DNA of 64,000 bases from Amycolatopsis methanolica 239 (GTDB lineage: Bacteria > Actinomycetota > Actinomycetes > Mycobacteriales > Pseudonocardiaceae), in assembly GCF_000739085.1 (NCBI RefSeq), contig NZ_CP009110.1:2976001-3040000 (forward strand), given 5' to 3'. Below the pieces are notes generated by a model. That model was not told where the DNA came from. It ran no database searches and worked only from the letters and a program-made list of their open reading frames with translations. The position numbers and the translations under genes were made by a program. Positions 36,205 to 44,753 of the stretch are shown here, piece by piece. Each line of letters begins with the position of its first letter. Positions within the stretch are counted from its first letter, which is position 1.

Positions 36205-38306
36205 GAGCGGGCCTGCAGGTAAGCCGGATCGGCGGGTGGGATCGGGATGTCCGGGCGGTTGCCCAGGATCTGGCTCATCGCGTGGAAGTACGGCGGCGCC
36301 GCCACCGTGCCACCGAACGCGCCGTGTCCGCACGAGCCCAGGTGCACCGGCGTGCCGGGGCAGATCTCGGCCGGGTGCGGGCCGTCGGCGAAGACCATGG
36401 ACGACACGGCGTAGTCGTCGACCCCGCCGACGAACGCCACCGACTCGCTCTGCTGTGTCGTGCCGGTCTTGCCGAAGTCGGCGTGGTGCCAGCCGGCCGC
36501 GGCGGCCGCGGCCGCGGAGGTGCCCGACACCGTGTCCTGGCTCAGCCCGTTCAGCAGTGAGTCCGCCAGCCCCGGCGGCACCACCTGCTCGCACGCCTGC
36601 TGCCGCACCGGCACGTCGTGCCCGTACCGGTCGGTGACCGACAGGACCGGGTTCGGCGGGCACCACGTACCGCCGCTCATCAGCGTCGCCGACACGTTCG
36701 CCATCTCCAGCGGGCTCACCGGGCTGTTGCCGAGCGTGAACGACAGCTTGTCCTGGAAGTACTGCGACTGCGGCAGGCTGTACTGCGGGTTCGACGACGA
36801 CGGATCGGGCTTCGCGCCCGCGTCGTTCGTCGCCAGCGTGTTACGCAGGCCCAGCCGCCGCGCCATGTCCAGCACAGCAGGCATGCCGACCTGCTGCTCC
36901 AGGTTGACGAAGGCGACGTTCGGCGAGGTGGCCAGCCCGTCCCGCAGCGAGATCGGGTCCGGGTAGCCCACCCCGTCGTTCTGCACGCAATAGGGCCGCG
37001 TGTACCGGTTCGCGCCGGGCTGGGTGAAGCACTGGCCGGCCTGGTTGGGCAGCGGGGTGTCCAGGCCCGCCTTCCCGCTCTCCAGCGCCGCGGCCGAGGT
37101 GAAGATCTTGAACGACGAGCCTGCGCCGAACACGTTGCTCGCGCCCGCCACGATGTTGGTCGACGTCTCGCCCCGCGCCGGATCGGTGCCGTAGTCGCGG
37201 TTGGCGACCATCGCGAGCACCTCGTGGCCTGCCTGGCCCGGCCGGACGACCGCGAACGTGTTCGCCACACCGTCCTGCGTGGTCGGCACGTTGGCGTCCA
37301 CGGCGTTCTTCGCGATCCGGCTCACCACCGGGTCCAGCGTCGTGCGGATCGTGTATCCGCCGGTCTCCAGCTGGTCGGCGGTGAACCCGGCCTGGACGAG
37401 GTAGCTCTCCGCGTACTGGCAGAAGAACCCGGCGTCCGGCGCCGCGCCGAAGCAGGTGCTGGACGGGATGTCCGGGCCGTCCGGCAACACGCCGAGCGGC
37501 GCGGCCTTCGCCGTGGCGCCGTCGGCCGCGCTGAGAGTCTTCGTGCTGACCATCGCGTCGATCACCAGGTTGCGCCGCTGCCGGGCCTGGTCCGGGTGGG
37601 TGTAGGGGTTGAAGAGGTTGGGGTTGTTCACCATCCCGGCGAGCAGCGCGGCCTGCGGCACGGTCAGCTTGTCCGGCGTGGTGCCGAAGTAGGCGTGCGC
37701 GGCGGCCCCCACCCCGTAGACGTTGCCGGTGAACTCCACGACGTCGAGGTAGCCGGTGAGGATGTCCTCCTTGGACACCGTCTGTCCGAGCTGGACGGCG
37801 ATCTTGGCTTCCCGCAGCTTGCGGGCGATCGTGTCGGCCTGGTCGGCCAGCTGCGCCGCCCTGTCGTTCCGGTCGACCACGTTGATGAGGTAGTTCTTGA
37901 CGTACTGCTGGGTGATCGTCGACCCGCCCTGCGTGCTGCCGCCGGAGGAGTCGTGCAGCACCGCGCGCACCATGCCCTTCACGTCGACACCGCCCTCGTC
38001 GTAGAAGCGGCGGTCCTCGATCGACACGATCGCGGCCTTCATCGCCGGTGCGATCTCGTCCGCGGTGACCGGGAGGCGGTACTGGTCGAACAGCGTCGCG
38101 ATCGGCGTGCCGTCGCGGTCGGTCACCGTGGTCACCAGCGGCTGCTCGCTGTTGGCCAGCGTCGCGGAAATCCCGTCCACCGCGTCGGCGACCTGGTTGG
38201 ACAGCACACCCGCGCCCAGTGCGACGGGCGCGACGACGCCGGCGACGAGAATCCCCGCGACGGCGCAGAAGGCGAGGAACCGGGGGAGGGCACGAGACGG
38301 GCGCAC
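36201..38306 (-). CDS. Class A penicillin-binding protein (transglycosylase-transpeptidase)
   Basis: A 701-residue bifunctional peptidoglycan synthase. An N-terminal membrane anchor (residues 10-32) is followed by a GT51 domain with catalytic Glu in SIEDRRFYDEGG (E97) and GGSTITQQYVKN. The transpeptidase domain has SSFK (S397-K400), SPN (461-463) and KTG (613-615). It builds and cross-links glycan strands outside the membrane. The C-terminus ends YLQARS without the long Pro-rich tail of some actinobacterial PBPs. Its TAG stop (36201-36203) overlaps the end of the transposase remnant, so the C-terminus may have been altered by that insertion (inference). Confidence 0.93.
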   Translation of the reverse strand: MRPSRALPRFLAFCAVAGILVAGVVAPVALGAGVLSNQVADAVDGISATLANSEQPLVTTVTDRDGTPIATLFDQYRLPVTADEIAPAMKAAIVSIEDRRFYDEGGVDVKGMVRAVLHDSSGGSTQGGSTITQQYVKNYLINVVDRNDRAAQLADQADTIARKLREAKIAVQLGQTVSKEDILTGYLDVVEFTGNVYGVGAAAHAYFGTTPDKLTVPQAALLAGMVNNPNLFNPYTHPDQARQRRNLVIDAMVSTKTLSAADGATAKAAPLGVLPDGPDIPSSTCFGAAPDAGFFCQYAESYLVQAGFTADQLETGGYTIRTTLDPVVSRIAKNAVDANVPTTQDGVANTFAVVRPGQAGHEVLAMVANRDYGTDPARGETSTNIVAGASNVFGAGSSFKIFTSAAALESGKAGLDTPLPNQAGQCFTQPGANRYTRPYCVQNDGVGYPDPISLRDGLATSPNVAFVNLEQQVGMPAVLDMARRLGLRNTLATNDAGAKPDPSSSNPQYSLPQSQYFQDKLSFTLGNSPVSPLEMANVSATLMSGGTWCPPNPVLSVTDRYGHDVPVRQQACEQVVPPGLADSLLNGLSQDTVSGTSAAAAAAAGWHHADFGKTGTTQQSESVAFVGGVDDYAVSSMVFADGPHPAEICPGTPVHLGSCGHGAFGGTVAAPPYFHAMSQILGNRPDIPIPPADPAYLQARS

Positions 38307-38384
38307 GGGAGGCGAGGGTAACCGGGCCGCCGTGAAGGCCCGGTTACCGGAATGGTCTTTACCTCGTGTAGAAGGGTTCTTGGG

Positions 38385-39101
38385 TCAGCGCGCGGGCACG
38401 CAGTCCGCCGCGAGCGCGTCCCGGACACCGGCGGCGCCGCGCGCGGCGAACGCCCACAGCGCGCTCGCGGTGCGCATCCCAGGTTCGCGGCTCAGCGGGG
38501 GCGGCGGCGGGTAGCGCACCTGCAGCCCGCGGTCCAGGAACGGGCGCTCCGACAGGTACTTCGCGCCGCCCGGCCCGCACAGGTAGGTGCTCGCGCCGAC
38601 CGCGGCGGTCAGGTCGGCCAGCCGTTCGGACCGCCCGTCGCGCGCGGGCAGCTCGCTGCTGCGCAGCACGTCGCCCCGCCAGCCGAGGCGGTGCAGCATG
38701 GCGCGCACCGACACCTCGGCCACGACCGCCAGGTGCTCGTTCAGCGCCAGCGCGGCGAGCACTTCCTCGACGATCTCGCCGGTCTCCGCCCAGTGCGCGC
38801 AGCGGCCGTAGTACTGCCGCACCAGGCGGGACATCGTGCGGTGCGTCGCGGCCGGGTCGGCGAGGCGCAGCTCGCCGATGCGGCTGTCCCGGCCGCGCGG
38901 CCGGTGCACCGGCACGGTCAGCCAGCGCTGGGCTTCCGGGTCGGCGGCCGCGGCGAGGCGCGCGCGGTGCTGGTAGTCGCGGGCGTTGAACTGGACGTCG
39001 TCGAGCACGACCCACACGTCGGCGCGCGCCAGTTTGGCCAGTGTGGACAGTCGGGGGAAGAGATTCGGTTGATGGACGGCGCAGGAAAGCGTCTCGGGCA
39101 C
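38385..39101 (-). CDS. WbqC-family protein
   Basis: A 238-residue protein with the WbqC signature: CAVHQPNLFPRLSTLAKLARADVWVVLDDVQFNARDY near the N-terminus and STYLCGPGGAKYL later. WbqC-like proteins occur in polysaccharide and nucleotide-sugar clusters, where an acyl- or aminotransfer role has been suggested, but the activity is not firmly established. The ATG at 39101 lies 13 bp after the YdcF-like gene, so it is the third gene of an operon with an HTH regulator and a DUF218 protein. Confidence 0.82.
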   Translation of the reverse strand: MPETLSCAVHQPNLFPRLSTLAKLARADVWVVLDDVQFNARDYQHRARLAAAADPEAQRWLTVPVHRPRGRDSRIGELRLADPAATHRTMSRLVRQYYGRCAHWAETGEIVEEVLAALALNEHLAVVAEVSVRAMLHRLGWRGDVLRSSELPARDGRSERLADLTAAVGASTYLCGPGGAKYLSERPFLDRGLQVRYPPPPPLSREPGMRTASALWAFAARGAAGVRDALAADCVPAR

Positions 39102-39114
39102 GGCCCGTATGGAA

Positions 39115-39768
39115 TCACAGCATGCGGCTGCGGAATCCGGCGGCCACCAGTCGCCGATACGCCGAATACACGATCGGAGGAATTTTCTGCGGAATCGCGA
39201 AACCCTTTCGGGGATACTCGATCAGGCGCTGGAAATCGCCCACGATCATGTCGATGAGTTCGGTGCCGTGCTTGGTCCGCAGCGCGTACTCGGTGAGCGA
39301 CACCGGGGCCGAGGCGCACACCGGTTCCACCTCCGGCCACACCTTCCGCGTCGTCGCGAACGCCCGCCGCTCCATGTATGGCATCGAGACCAGCATCAAC
39401 GACGACACCTCGACCCCGGCGGCGGCGAGGACCTCCCGCGACAGCGCGATGTTCTCCCCGGTGTTGGTGGCGTTCGGCTCCACGAGGATCGCGTCGTCGG
39501 GCACCCCGAGTTCCAGTGCCCGCTCCCGGTAGTGCACGGCTTCGCCGCGCGGGAAGGTCCGCGCGGTCTCGCGGCTGTTGCCCCCGGTGAACACCACGAC
39601 CGGGAACAGGCCGCGGTGGTACAGTTCGGCCGCGTGCGCGGCGACGCCGAGGTCGTTGCAGCCCAGTGCGACGGCGGCCGAACAGGGCTTCGGGCGGTGG
39701 TGCAGCCGGTGGAACTCCCAGACCAGTTCGGCGTCCGCCCACACCCGGTCGAGCAGCACTTTCCGCAT
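39115..39768 (-). CDS. YdcF-like DUF218 (ElyC/SanA) protein
   Basis: A 217-residue protein with the DUF218 core: AVALGCNDLGVAAHAAELYH, VVVFTGGNSRETA, VEPNATNTGENIALSREVL and SLMLVSMPYMERRAFATTRK. YdcF-type proteins bind S-adenosylmethionine and ElyC/SanA members act in envelope integrity; the role here is unknown. There is no N-terminal membrane helix, so it is probably cytosolic. The ATG at 39768 is chosen because upstream translation is arginine-rich non-conserved sequence. It lies 7 bp after the regulator gene. Confidence 0.83.
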   Translation of the reverse strand: MRKVLLDRVWADAELVWEFHRLHHRPKPCSAAVALGCNDLGVAAHAAELYHRGLFPVVVFTGGNSRETARTFPRGEAVHYRERALELGVPDDAILVEPNATNTGENIALSREVLAAAGVEVSSLMLVSMPYMERRAFATTRKVWPEVEPVCASAPVSLTEYALRTKHGTELIDMIVGDFQRLIEYPRKGFAIPQKIPPIVYSAYRRLVAAGFRSRML

Positions 39769-39775
39769 CGGCTTC

Positions 39776-40867
39776 TTACCGGGACTCGAAACCGCGGCGA
39801 ATGCCGTCGATGCTGCGCAATTGGTGCATGAGCCCGTAGCGGGTGGAAATGCGCGCCGTCCGCTCCAGAATGGCGAGCCCGGAATCCGCGGTGGCCGTGT
39901 CGGAGAGCAGGATGTGCGCGTGCGCGGTGTCCAGCCGCACCTGCTGCAGCGGCGTGTCGTCGACGCGGTTGGACAGTGCCACATCGATGGCCCGGCCGGC
40001 GGCGGTGAGATCGCCTGCGCCGCGGTGGGCCAGCGCCAGTTTCTGGTGCGCGATCGACCAGTCCGCGGGCTCCTCCAGCGCTTCGAACTCGCGGATCGCG
40101 GGCACGATGTGGCCGGTCGCCGTCTCGTGCAGGCCGCGCTTGCTCAGTGCCGTGCCCACCCACAGCCGCGCGCGCGTGCGGTCGCGCGGGCTGAGCCGCT
40201 CGTCGTCGGCCAGGCTCCGGTACCGGGCCGCGGCCGCGTCGAGCCGGCCGGACATCTCGTCGATCACGACCAGCTGCAGTTCCAGCTGGGCCACCCGGCG
40301 CGGCGACTCCAGCTCGGTGAACACCCGCAGCGCCTGCCGGTAGACGTGCTCGGCCGACAGCGGCCCGCGCAGCGCGCCCTGGTCCTGCCGCACCTCGCCG
40401 AGCAGCCGCAGCGACCGGCCGTAGAGGTACATGCCCTGCCGGTCCGAGCTGTTCGGCTCGAAGCGGCCCAGCCACCGGTCCAGCAGCGTGCCCGCGAGCC
40501 GGAACTCCTGGCGCCCCAGGCACGCCACGGTGCGGTCCAGGTCGTCGGTCCAGGCCTCGTAGTCGTAGCGGGGGACCGGTGCCTGCGGGCGGCCGGCTTC
40601 ACGCGCTTCGGTCACCAGCACGTCGAACCGGGTGCGGGCGCCGTCGTCGGCCCTGGCCAGCGCCGTGTCGAGGATCGCCTGGGTGTCCGGCCGCGGCACC
40701 GTGGAGGTCCCGCCGCTCTCCCACTTGGCGACGGTGCGCGCGGCGACGCCGAGGTAGGCCGCGAACCCCCGCACGGACATCCGGAGGGCGTGCCGCAGCA
40801 GCCGCGCCTCCCGCCCCGTCCACTGGTGGGCGGTCGCGGCTCCCGGAGAGTTCGTCCCGGTGGCCAC
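39776..40867 (-). CDS. XRE-type HTH regulator with TPR-like C-terminal domain
   Basis: A 363-residue protein: an N-terminal helix-turn-helix (SVRGFAAYLGVAARTVAKWE) followed by about 290 residues of helical repeats resembling TPRs (LAALRGPLSAEHVYRQAL-like, ALAHRGAGDLTAAGRAIDVAL). This layout is common in actinobacterial regulators that sense peptides or metabolites. The GTG at 40867 is proposed; the frame extends to another GTG at 40936, so the start is uncertain. It is the first gene of an operon with ydcF-like and wbqC-like genes. Confidence 0.78.
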   Translation of the reverse strand: MATGTNSPGAATAHQWTGREARLLRHALRMSVRGFAAYLGVAARTVAKWESGGTSTVPRPDTQAILDTALARADDGARTRFDVLVTEAREAGRPQAPVPRYDYEAWTDDLDRTVACLGRQEFRLAGTLLDRWLGRFEPNSSDRQGMYLYGRSLRLLGEVRQDQGALRGPLSAEHVYRQALRVFTELESPRRVAQLELQLVVIDEMSGRLDAAAARYRSLADDERLSPRDRTRARLWVGTALSKRGLHETATGHIVPAIREFEALEEPADWSIAHQKLALAHRGAGDLTAAGRAIDVALSNRVDDTPLQQVRLDTAHAHILLSDTATADSGLAILERTARISTRYGLMHQLRSIDGIRRGFESR

Positions 40868-41172
40868 ACGATCAGGGTAACCACATCGTGGCCCGGCAAG
40901 TACACCGAAAGTGCAACGGTGGTTCGTTTCCGTCACGAGTTCGCTCGTTCAGTCTAGAGCGAGGCACTCGTCGCCGGGATGACTCCTTTGTCCCGGGCCG
41001 ATCCGCGGCGCCGGGTGCCGCTCCAACCCGCCCCGCCCGCCGGGGCAGGCGCGCTCCACGTGCCCGCGGGACGCGCGCCCGCCCCGGCCTCCCGAGGCGG
41101 ATCCCGCGCTGCGGCAGGGGAAACCGCACGCGCGGAGGTGGCGTCCCCCGGCGGGCGCACTACGATGGGGTG
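40868..41172. other. Divergent intergenic region (305 bp)
   Basis: It lies between the HTH/TPR regulator gene (minus) and the TetR gene (plus). The first 100 bp are comparatively AT-richer, contain TTGCAC on the minus strand, and probably hold the promoters. I see no clear operator palindrome and no gene. Confidence 0.5.
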
Positions 41173-41796
41173 ATGACCGGCATCTCCACGCCTGCCCGGA
41201 ACACGTTCCGCGAGCAGCAGTGGCGGGAAGCGCACGACCGTTACCTCGAGTGCGCCCGCGAGGTCTTCGCCCGTCTCGGCTACCACGCCGCCACGGTCGC
41301 CGACATCGTGGCGTCCGCCAACGGCAGCCGGGCCACCTTCTACGCGCACTTCCGCGACAAGGCAGACATCGCGGCGGCGTTGTTCGAGCGGATCCTGCCG
41401 GACACCGCCGCGCTCTATCGCATGCTCGCCCGGTTCCCGGAGCTGACGCGCGACCGCGTGCGCGCCTGGCTGGACGAGCACGTGCTGGCGTTCTGGGCGC
41501 GCTACGCGGTGGAGATCGACGTCCTGACGCAGGCGGTCGCCGACGACCCGCGCGTCGCGGCGCGGCACTACCAGTGGGGTGTGGACGCCGCCCGCGAGCT
41601 GTCGCCGTACCTGGCACAGTGGACCGGCGAGCACGAGCAGGCCGGGCTGACCCGCGCGCTGTTGCTGGTGCTGCAACTGGAACAGGCCTGCTACCACTGG
41701 CTGATCCGCGGCGTCGGGCACGACCGCGAGCTGGCGCTGGACGTGCTCGCCGACGTGTGGTGGCGCGAGCTGACCTTCCTGCGCGCCGGCCCGTGA
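41173..41796 (+). CDS. TetR-family transcriptional regulator
   Basis: A 207-residue protein with the TetR N-terminal HTH: ARLGYHAATVADIVASANGS followed by RATFYAHFRDKADIAAALFE. The C-terminal ligand-binding part is helical. The ATG at 41173 follows a GGGG-rich sequence. The stop overlaps the GTG of the homocysteine methyltransferase gene (GTGA), so the two are cotranscribed. It is the nearest TetR to the terpene operon, whose promoter carries a TetR-like palindrome; control of that operon is a hypothesis. Confidence 0.9.
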   Translation: MTGISTPARNTFREQQWREAHDRYLECAREVFARLGYHAATVADIVASANGSRATFYAHFRDKADIAAALFERILPDTAALYRMLARFPELTRDRVRAWLDEHVLAFWARYAVEIDVLTQAVADDPRVAARHYQWGVDAARELSPYLAQWTGEHEQAGLTRALLLVLQLEQACYHWLIRGVGHDRELALDVLADVWWRELTFLRAGP

Positions 41797-42671
41797 CCGT
41801 CGTGCTCGACGGTGGCCTGGCCACCGAACTGGAGGCGCGCGGGCACGACCTGTCCGGCGAGCTGTGGTCGGCGCGGCTGCTCGCCGACGACCCGGCCGCG
41901 ATCGTCGCCGCGCACCGGGCGTTCTTCCGCGCCGGGGCGACGGTCGCTACCACCGCGAGCTACCAGGCGAGCCTGGGCGGGTTCGCCGAACTGGGCCTCG
42001 ACCGGGACGAGGCCGTGCGGTTGCTGGAGCTGAGCGTCGAGCTCGCCCGCGAGGCGCGCGTGACCGGTGACGAACTGGTCGCCGCCTCGATCGGGCCGTA
42101 CGGCGCCACCCTCGCCGACGGGTCGGAGTACCGCGGCCACTACGGGCTCACCGTCGCGGAACTGGCCACTTTTCACCGGCCCCGCGCGGAGATCCTCGCC
42201 GCGGCCGGGCCGGACCTGCTCGCCTGTGAGACGGTGCCCGATGTGGACGAAGCTGAAGCGATGCTGCTCGCCATCGAAGGACTGGACGTGCCGGCGTGGC
42301 TGTCCTACACGGTGGAAGGCGAGAGCACGCGCGCCGGGCAGCCCCTGACCGAAGCCTTCGCCGTCGCGCGGGGCAACGACCAGATCGTGGCGGTGGGCGT
42401 GAACTGTTGCGACCCCCGCGACGTGGCGGCCGCGGCGGAGATCGCCCGCGAGGCGAGCGGGAAGCCGGTGATCGCCTACCCCAACAGCGGCGAGACCTGG
42501 GACACGCGGGCGCGCGGCTGGACCGGCGAGTCGCGGTTCTCGCCGGACCTGGTCCGGGACTGGCTCGCCGCCGGCGTCGCGTACGTGGGCGGGTGCTGCC
42601 GGGTGAGCCCGGACGACATCGCCGCGCTCGCCGCGGCGGTCAGGCCAGGAGCGGGATCGCCACGAGGGTGA
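41793..42671 (+). CDS. mmuM: Homocysteine S-methyltransferase
   Basis: A 292-residue Zn-dependent methyltransferase that makes methionine from homocysteine using S-methylmethionine or SAM. It starts VLDGGLATELEARGHDL, continues with TTASYQASLGGF, and supplies zinc-binding cysteines in GVNCCDPRDV and VGGCCRVSPDDI. The GTG at 41793 overlaps the TetR stop. Its 3' end overlaps the convergent UbiA gene by 32 bp. Confidence 0.92.
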   Translation: MTVVLDGGLATELEARGHDLSGELWSARLLADDPAAIVAAHRAFFRAGATVATTASYQASLGGFAELGLDRDEAVRLLELSVELAREARVTGDELVAASIGPYGATLADGSEYRGHYGLTVAELATFHRPRAEILAAAGPDLLACETVPDVDEAEAMLLAIEGLDVPAWLSYTVEGESTRAGQPLTEAFAVARGNDQIVAVGVNCCDPRDVAAAAEIAREASGKPVIAYPNSGETWDTRARGWTGESRFSPDLVRDWLAAGVAYVGGCCRVSPDDIAALAAAVRPGAGSPRG

Positions 42672-43527
42672 GGTCGCCTGCCAGCACGACCGGGGTGGCG
42701 AGTTTCCGCATGCGCGACAACGATCCGCCAGGGCCGATCAGGGCGATCATCCCGGTGAGGAAAGCGCCTTCCGCGAGCACCCCGGCGACGGCCCAGCCCG
42801 GTCCGTACCGCCACCACAACCCGGCGCCCAGCAGCGTGAGCCCGGCCGCGACGACGCCGCACGAGACGGCCAGCGTCCGTCGTGGACCGTACCGCGCACC
42901 CGGGGTGCGGACGCCCGACCGGGCGTCCGCGGCGTGGTCCGGCGCGGAGAACCAGGCCGTGCGGCCGAACGCGAGCACGCACAGCCCCGCCAGCACCGGC
43001 ACCATCGACCGCTCCAGCGCCGGGCGCACCGCGAAGTAGGACGCCAGTCCCGGCACGGCGAGGAAACTGGCGCCGAACACGGCCGGGCCGGCGAACCCGC
43101 GCCGCTTCAGCCGCACCGGCTCCAGGTTGTACAGCAGGTGCGCGCACAACGCCGACGCGATCACCAGCAGCGCCGCCCAGCGGCCCAGCCGCACCGCCAC
43201 CACCGCGGCCAGCGCGAGCGCCCCGGCCGCCTCGGCGACCGCCCAGCCGAAGATCCGCCTGCTGCCCAGGCGTCGCGCCGCGCCCGCCAGGTCCGCCTTG
43301 TCCGGGTCCTGCTCGTCGGTGCGCAGATCGGCCGCGGTGTTCAGCGCCAGCGCGGCCAGCAGCACCAGCAACGTGGCCGCCACGGTCACCAGCACCGGCC
43401 CGCTGAGCAGGTGCCGCGGATCCGCGAACGCCGCGCCCCACCACGCGTAGGCCAGGTAGCTCAACGGCAGCGGGAAGCGCAGGCGGTGCACGACGACGAC
43501 GTCGCGCCACCCGGTCAATCCCGGCAC
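42640..43527 (-). CDS. UbiA-family prenyltransferase (possible UbiA-type terpene enzyme)
   Basis: A 295-residue polytopic membrane protein with about eight helices. The first Asp-rich motif is NTAADLRTDEQD (N63, D67, D71) and the second is DHAADARSGVRTPGARYG (D197, D201), matching UbiA NxxxDxxxD and DxxxD; YNLEPVRLKRRG is also typical. Such enzymes prenylate acceptors or, in a few bacterial diterpene pathways, act as terpene synthases on class II cyclase products. It is the last gene of an operon with a class II terpene cyclase and a P450, overlapping the P450 gene by 13 bp. GTG 43527 is favoured (GGAAG upstream); TTG 43518 is an alternative. Confidence 0.85.
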   Translation of the reverse strand: MPGLTGWRDVVVVHRLRFPLPLSYLAYAWWGAAFADPRHLLSGPVLVTVAATLLVLLAALALNTAADLRTDEQDPDKADLAGAARRLGSRRIFGWAVAEAAGALALAAVVAVRLGRWAALLVIASALCAHLLYNLEPVRLKRRGFAGPAVFGASFLAVPGLASYFAVRPALERSMVPVLAGLCVLAFGRTAWFSAPDHAADARSGVRTPGARYGPRRTLAVSCGVVAAGLTLLGAGLWWRYGPGWAVAGVLAEGAFLTGMIALIGPGGSLSRMRKLATPVVLAGDLTLVAIPLLA

Positions 43528-44753
43528 GCCACGACTTCCAGGCGCAGCCGGACCGACGGCGCCATCGCGTGCCCGCGCAGCTTCGGCACCCCGGCCCGCG
43601 GGTTGACGCACCGCAGGGCACGGCGGCGCAGCAGGGCCGTGGTGATCATGCGGATCTCCAGCTGCCCGAGCTGGCTGCCCAGGCAGAACCGGGAGCCGCC
43701 GCCGAAGGGCAGGTACCCCTCGGGCACGCCACGGCGGCCCAGGAACCGGCCGGGGTCGAAGGTCAGCGGGGACGGGAAGTACTCGGACCGGTGGTGCGCC
43801 AGGTAGATCGCGGGGGTGAGCACCGTCCCGGCGGGCAGCGTGCGGCCGTGCACGTCCACCGCCTCCGGCAGCGCCCGGTTGCCCGCGAACTCGACCGGCG
43901 GGTGCAGCCGCAGCGCCTCGGCGATCACCGCCTGCAGCACCGGGACCTCCGCCGGATCGGAGCCGTCGTCGGTGGTGGCGTCCAGTTCGGACAGCACGGC
44001 GTCGCGCAGGTCGGCGCGCCTGGTCAGCCAGTACAACGTCCACGCGGTGGCCGCCGCGGTGGTCTCGTGTCCGGCGAACAGCAGCGACACCACCTGGTCG
44101 CGCAGCTCGTCGTCCGGCACCGGGCCGAGCGGGCCGTTCCCGGTCAGCAGGGGCGAAACCAGGCTCCGCGGTTCCCGGCCCGACTTCGCGGCGGCGACCA
44201 GCCGCGCGTCCAGCTCCGCGCCCGACGCGGGCAGCCCGCCGCGCAGGAACCGGTAGGCGAGCGTGCGGTGGCGCGACCCCAGCGCGCGGTCCAGCCACGC
44301 CGTGACGTCCCTCAGCAGCACCGGATCCGCGTCGCCGAGGACGATCCGCGCGACGATGTCCAGTGCCAGCCGCCGCGTCCACGCCGCCAGCCCGAACACC
44401 GCGCCCGGGCCCAGCGCGTCGATCGCCGACGCGGCCGCCCGCGCGATGAGGCCGTGGTAGGCCGCCAGCCGCCGTCCGCGCAGCGGTGGGCCGAGCAGCT
44501 TCCGGTACGACGCGTGGCGCGCGCCGTCGGCCCACAGCATCGACTTCGGCCCGAGCAGCGGGCCGAGCGAGCGGCTGGCCGGGTGCCGCAGCCACGAATC
44601 CCGCCGGAACAGCGAAGCGAGCGTTTCGTGGTGCCACACCAGGACCTTCGGCGCCGGCCCGCCCCGCACGTCCAGCATCGCGCCCGGGTCGTCCGCGTGC
44701 GCGTCGAGGAAGGGCAGCGGGGCGACGGCGAGCGCCAGTTCGACCCGGTTCAT
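43515..44753 (-). CDS. Cytochrome P450
   Basis: A 412-residue class I bacterial P450. The I-helix oxygen-activation motif is AGHETT (residues 227-232), the K-helix ExxR is EALR (279-282), and the heme-binding loop is FGGGSRFCLGSQ with Cys357. All catalytic positions are intact. It needs external ferredoxin and reductase; none are in the operon. Its ATG follows the stop of the terpene cyclase gene without a gap (TGAATG), so oxidation of the cyclase or UbiA product is the likely role (inference). Confidence 0.95.
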   Translation of the reverse strand: MNRVELALAVAPLPFLDAHADDPGAMLDVRGGPAPKVLVWHHETLASLFRRDSWLRHPASRSLGPLLGPKSMLWADGARHASYRKLLGPPLRGRRLAAYHGLIARAAASAIDALGPGAVFGLAAWTRRLALDIVARIVLGDADPVLLRDVTAWLDRALGSRHRTLAYRFLRGGLPASGAELDARLVAAAKSGREPRSLVSPLLTGNGPLGPVPDDELRDQVVSLLFAGHETTAAATAWTLYWLTRRADLRDAVLSELDATTDDGSDPAEVPVLQAVIAEALRLHPPVEFAGNRALPEAVDVHGRTLPAGTVLTPAIYLAHHRSEYFPSPLTFDPGRFLGRRGVPEGYLPFGGGSRFCLGSQLGQLEIRMITTALLRRRALRCVNPRAGVPKLRGHAMAPSVRLRLEVVACRD

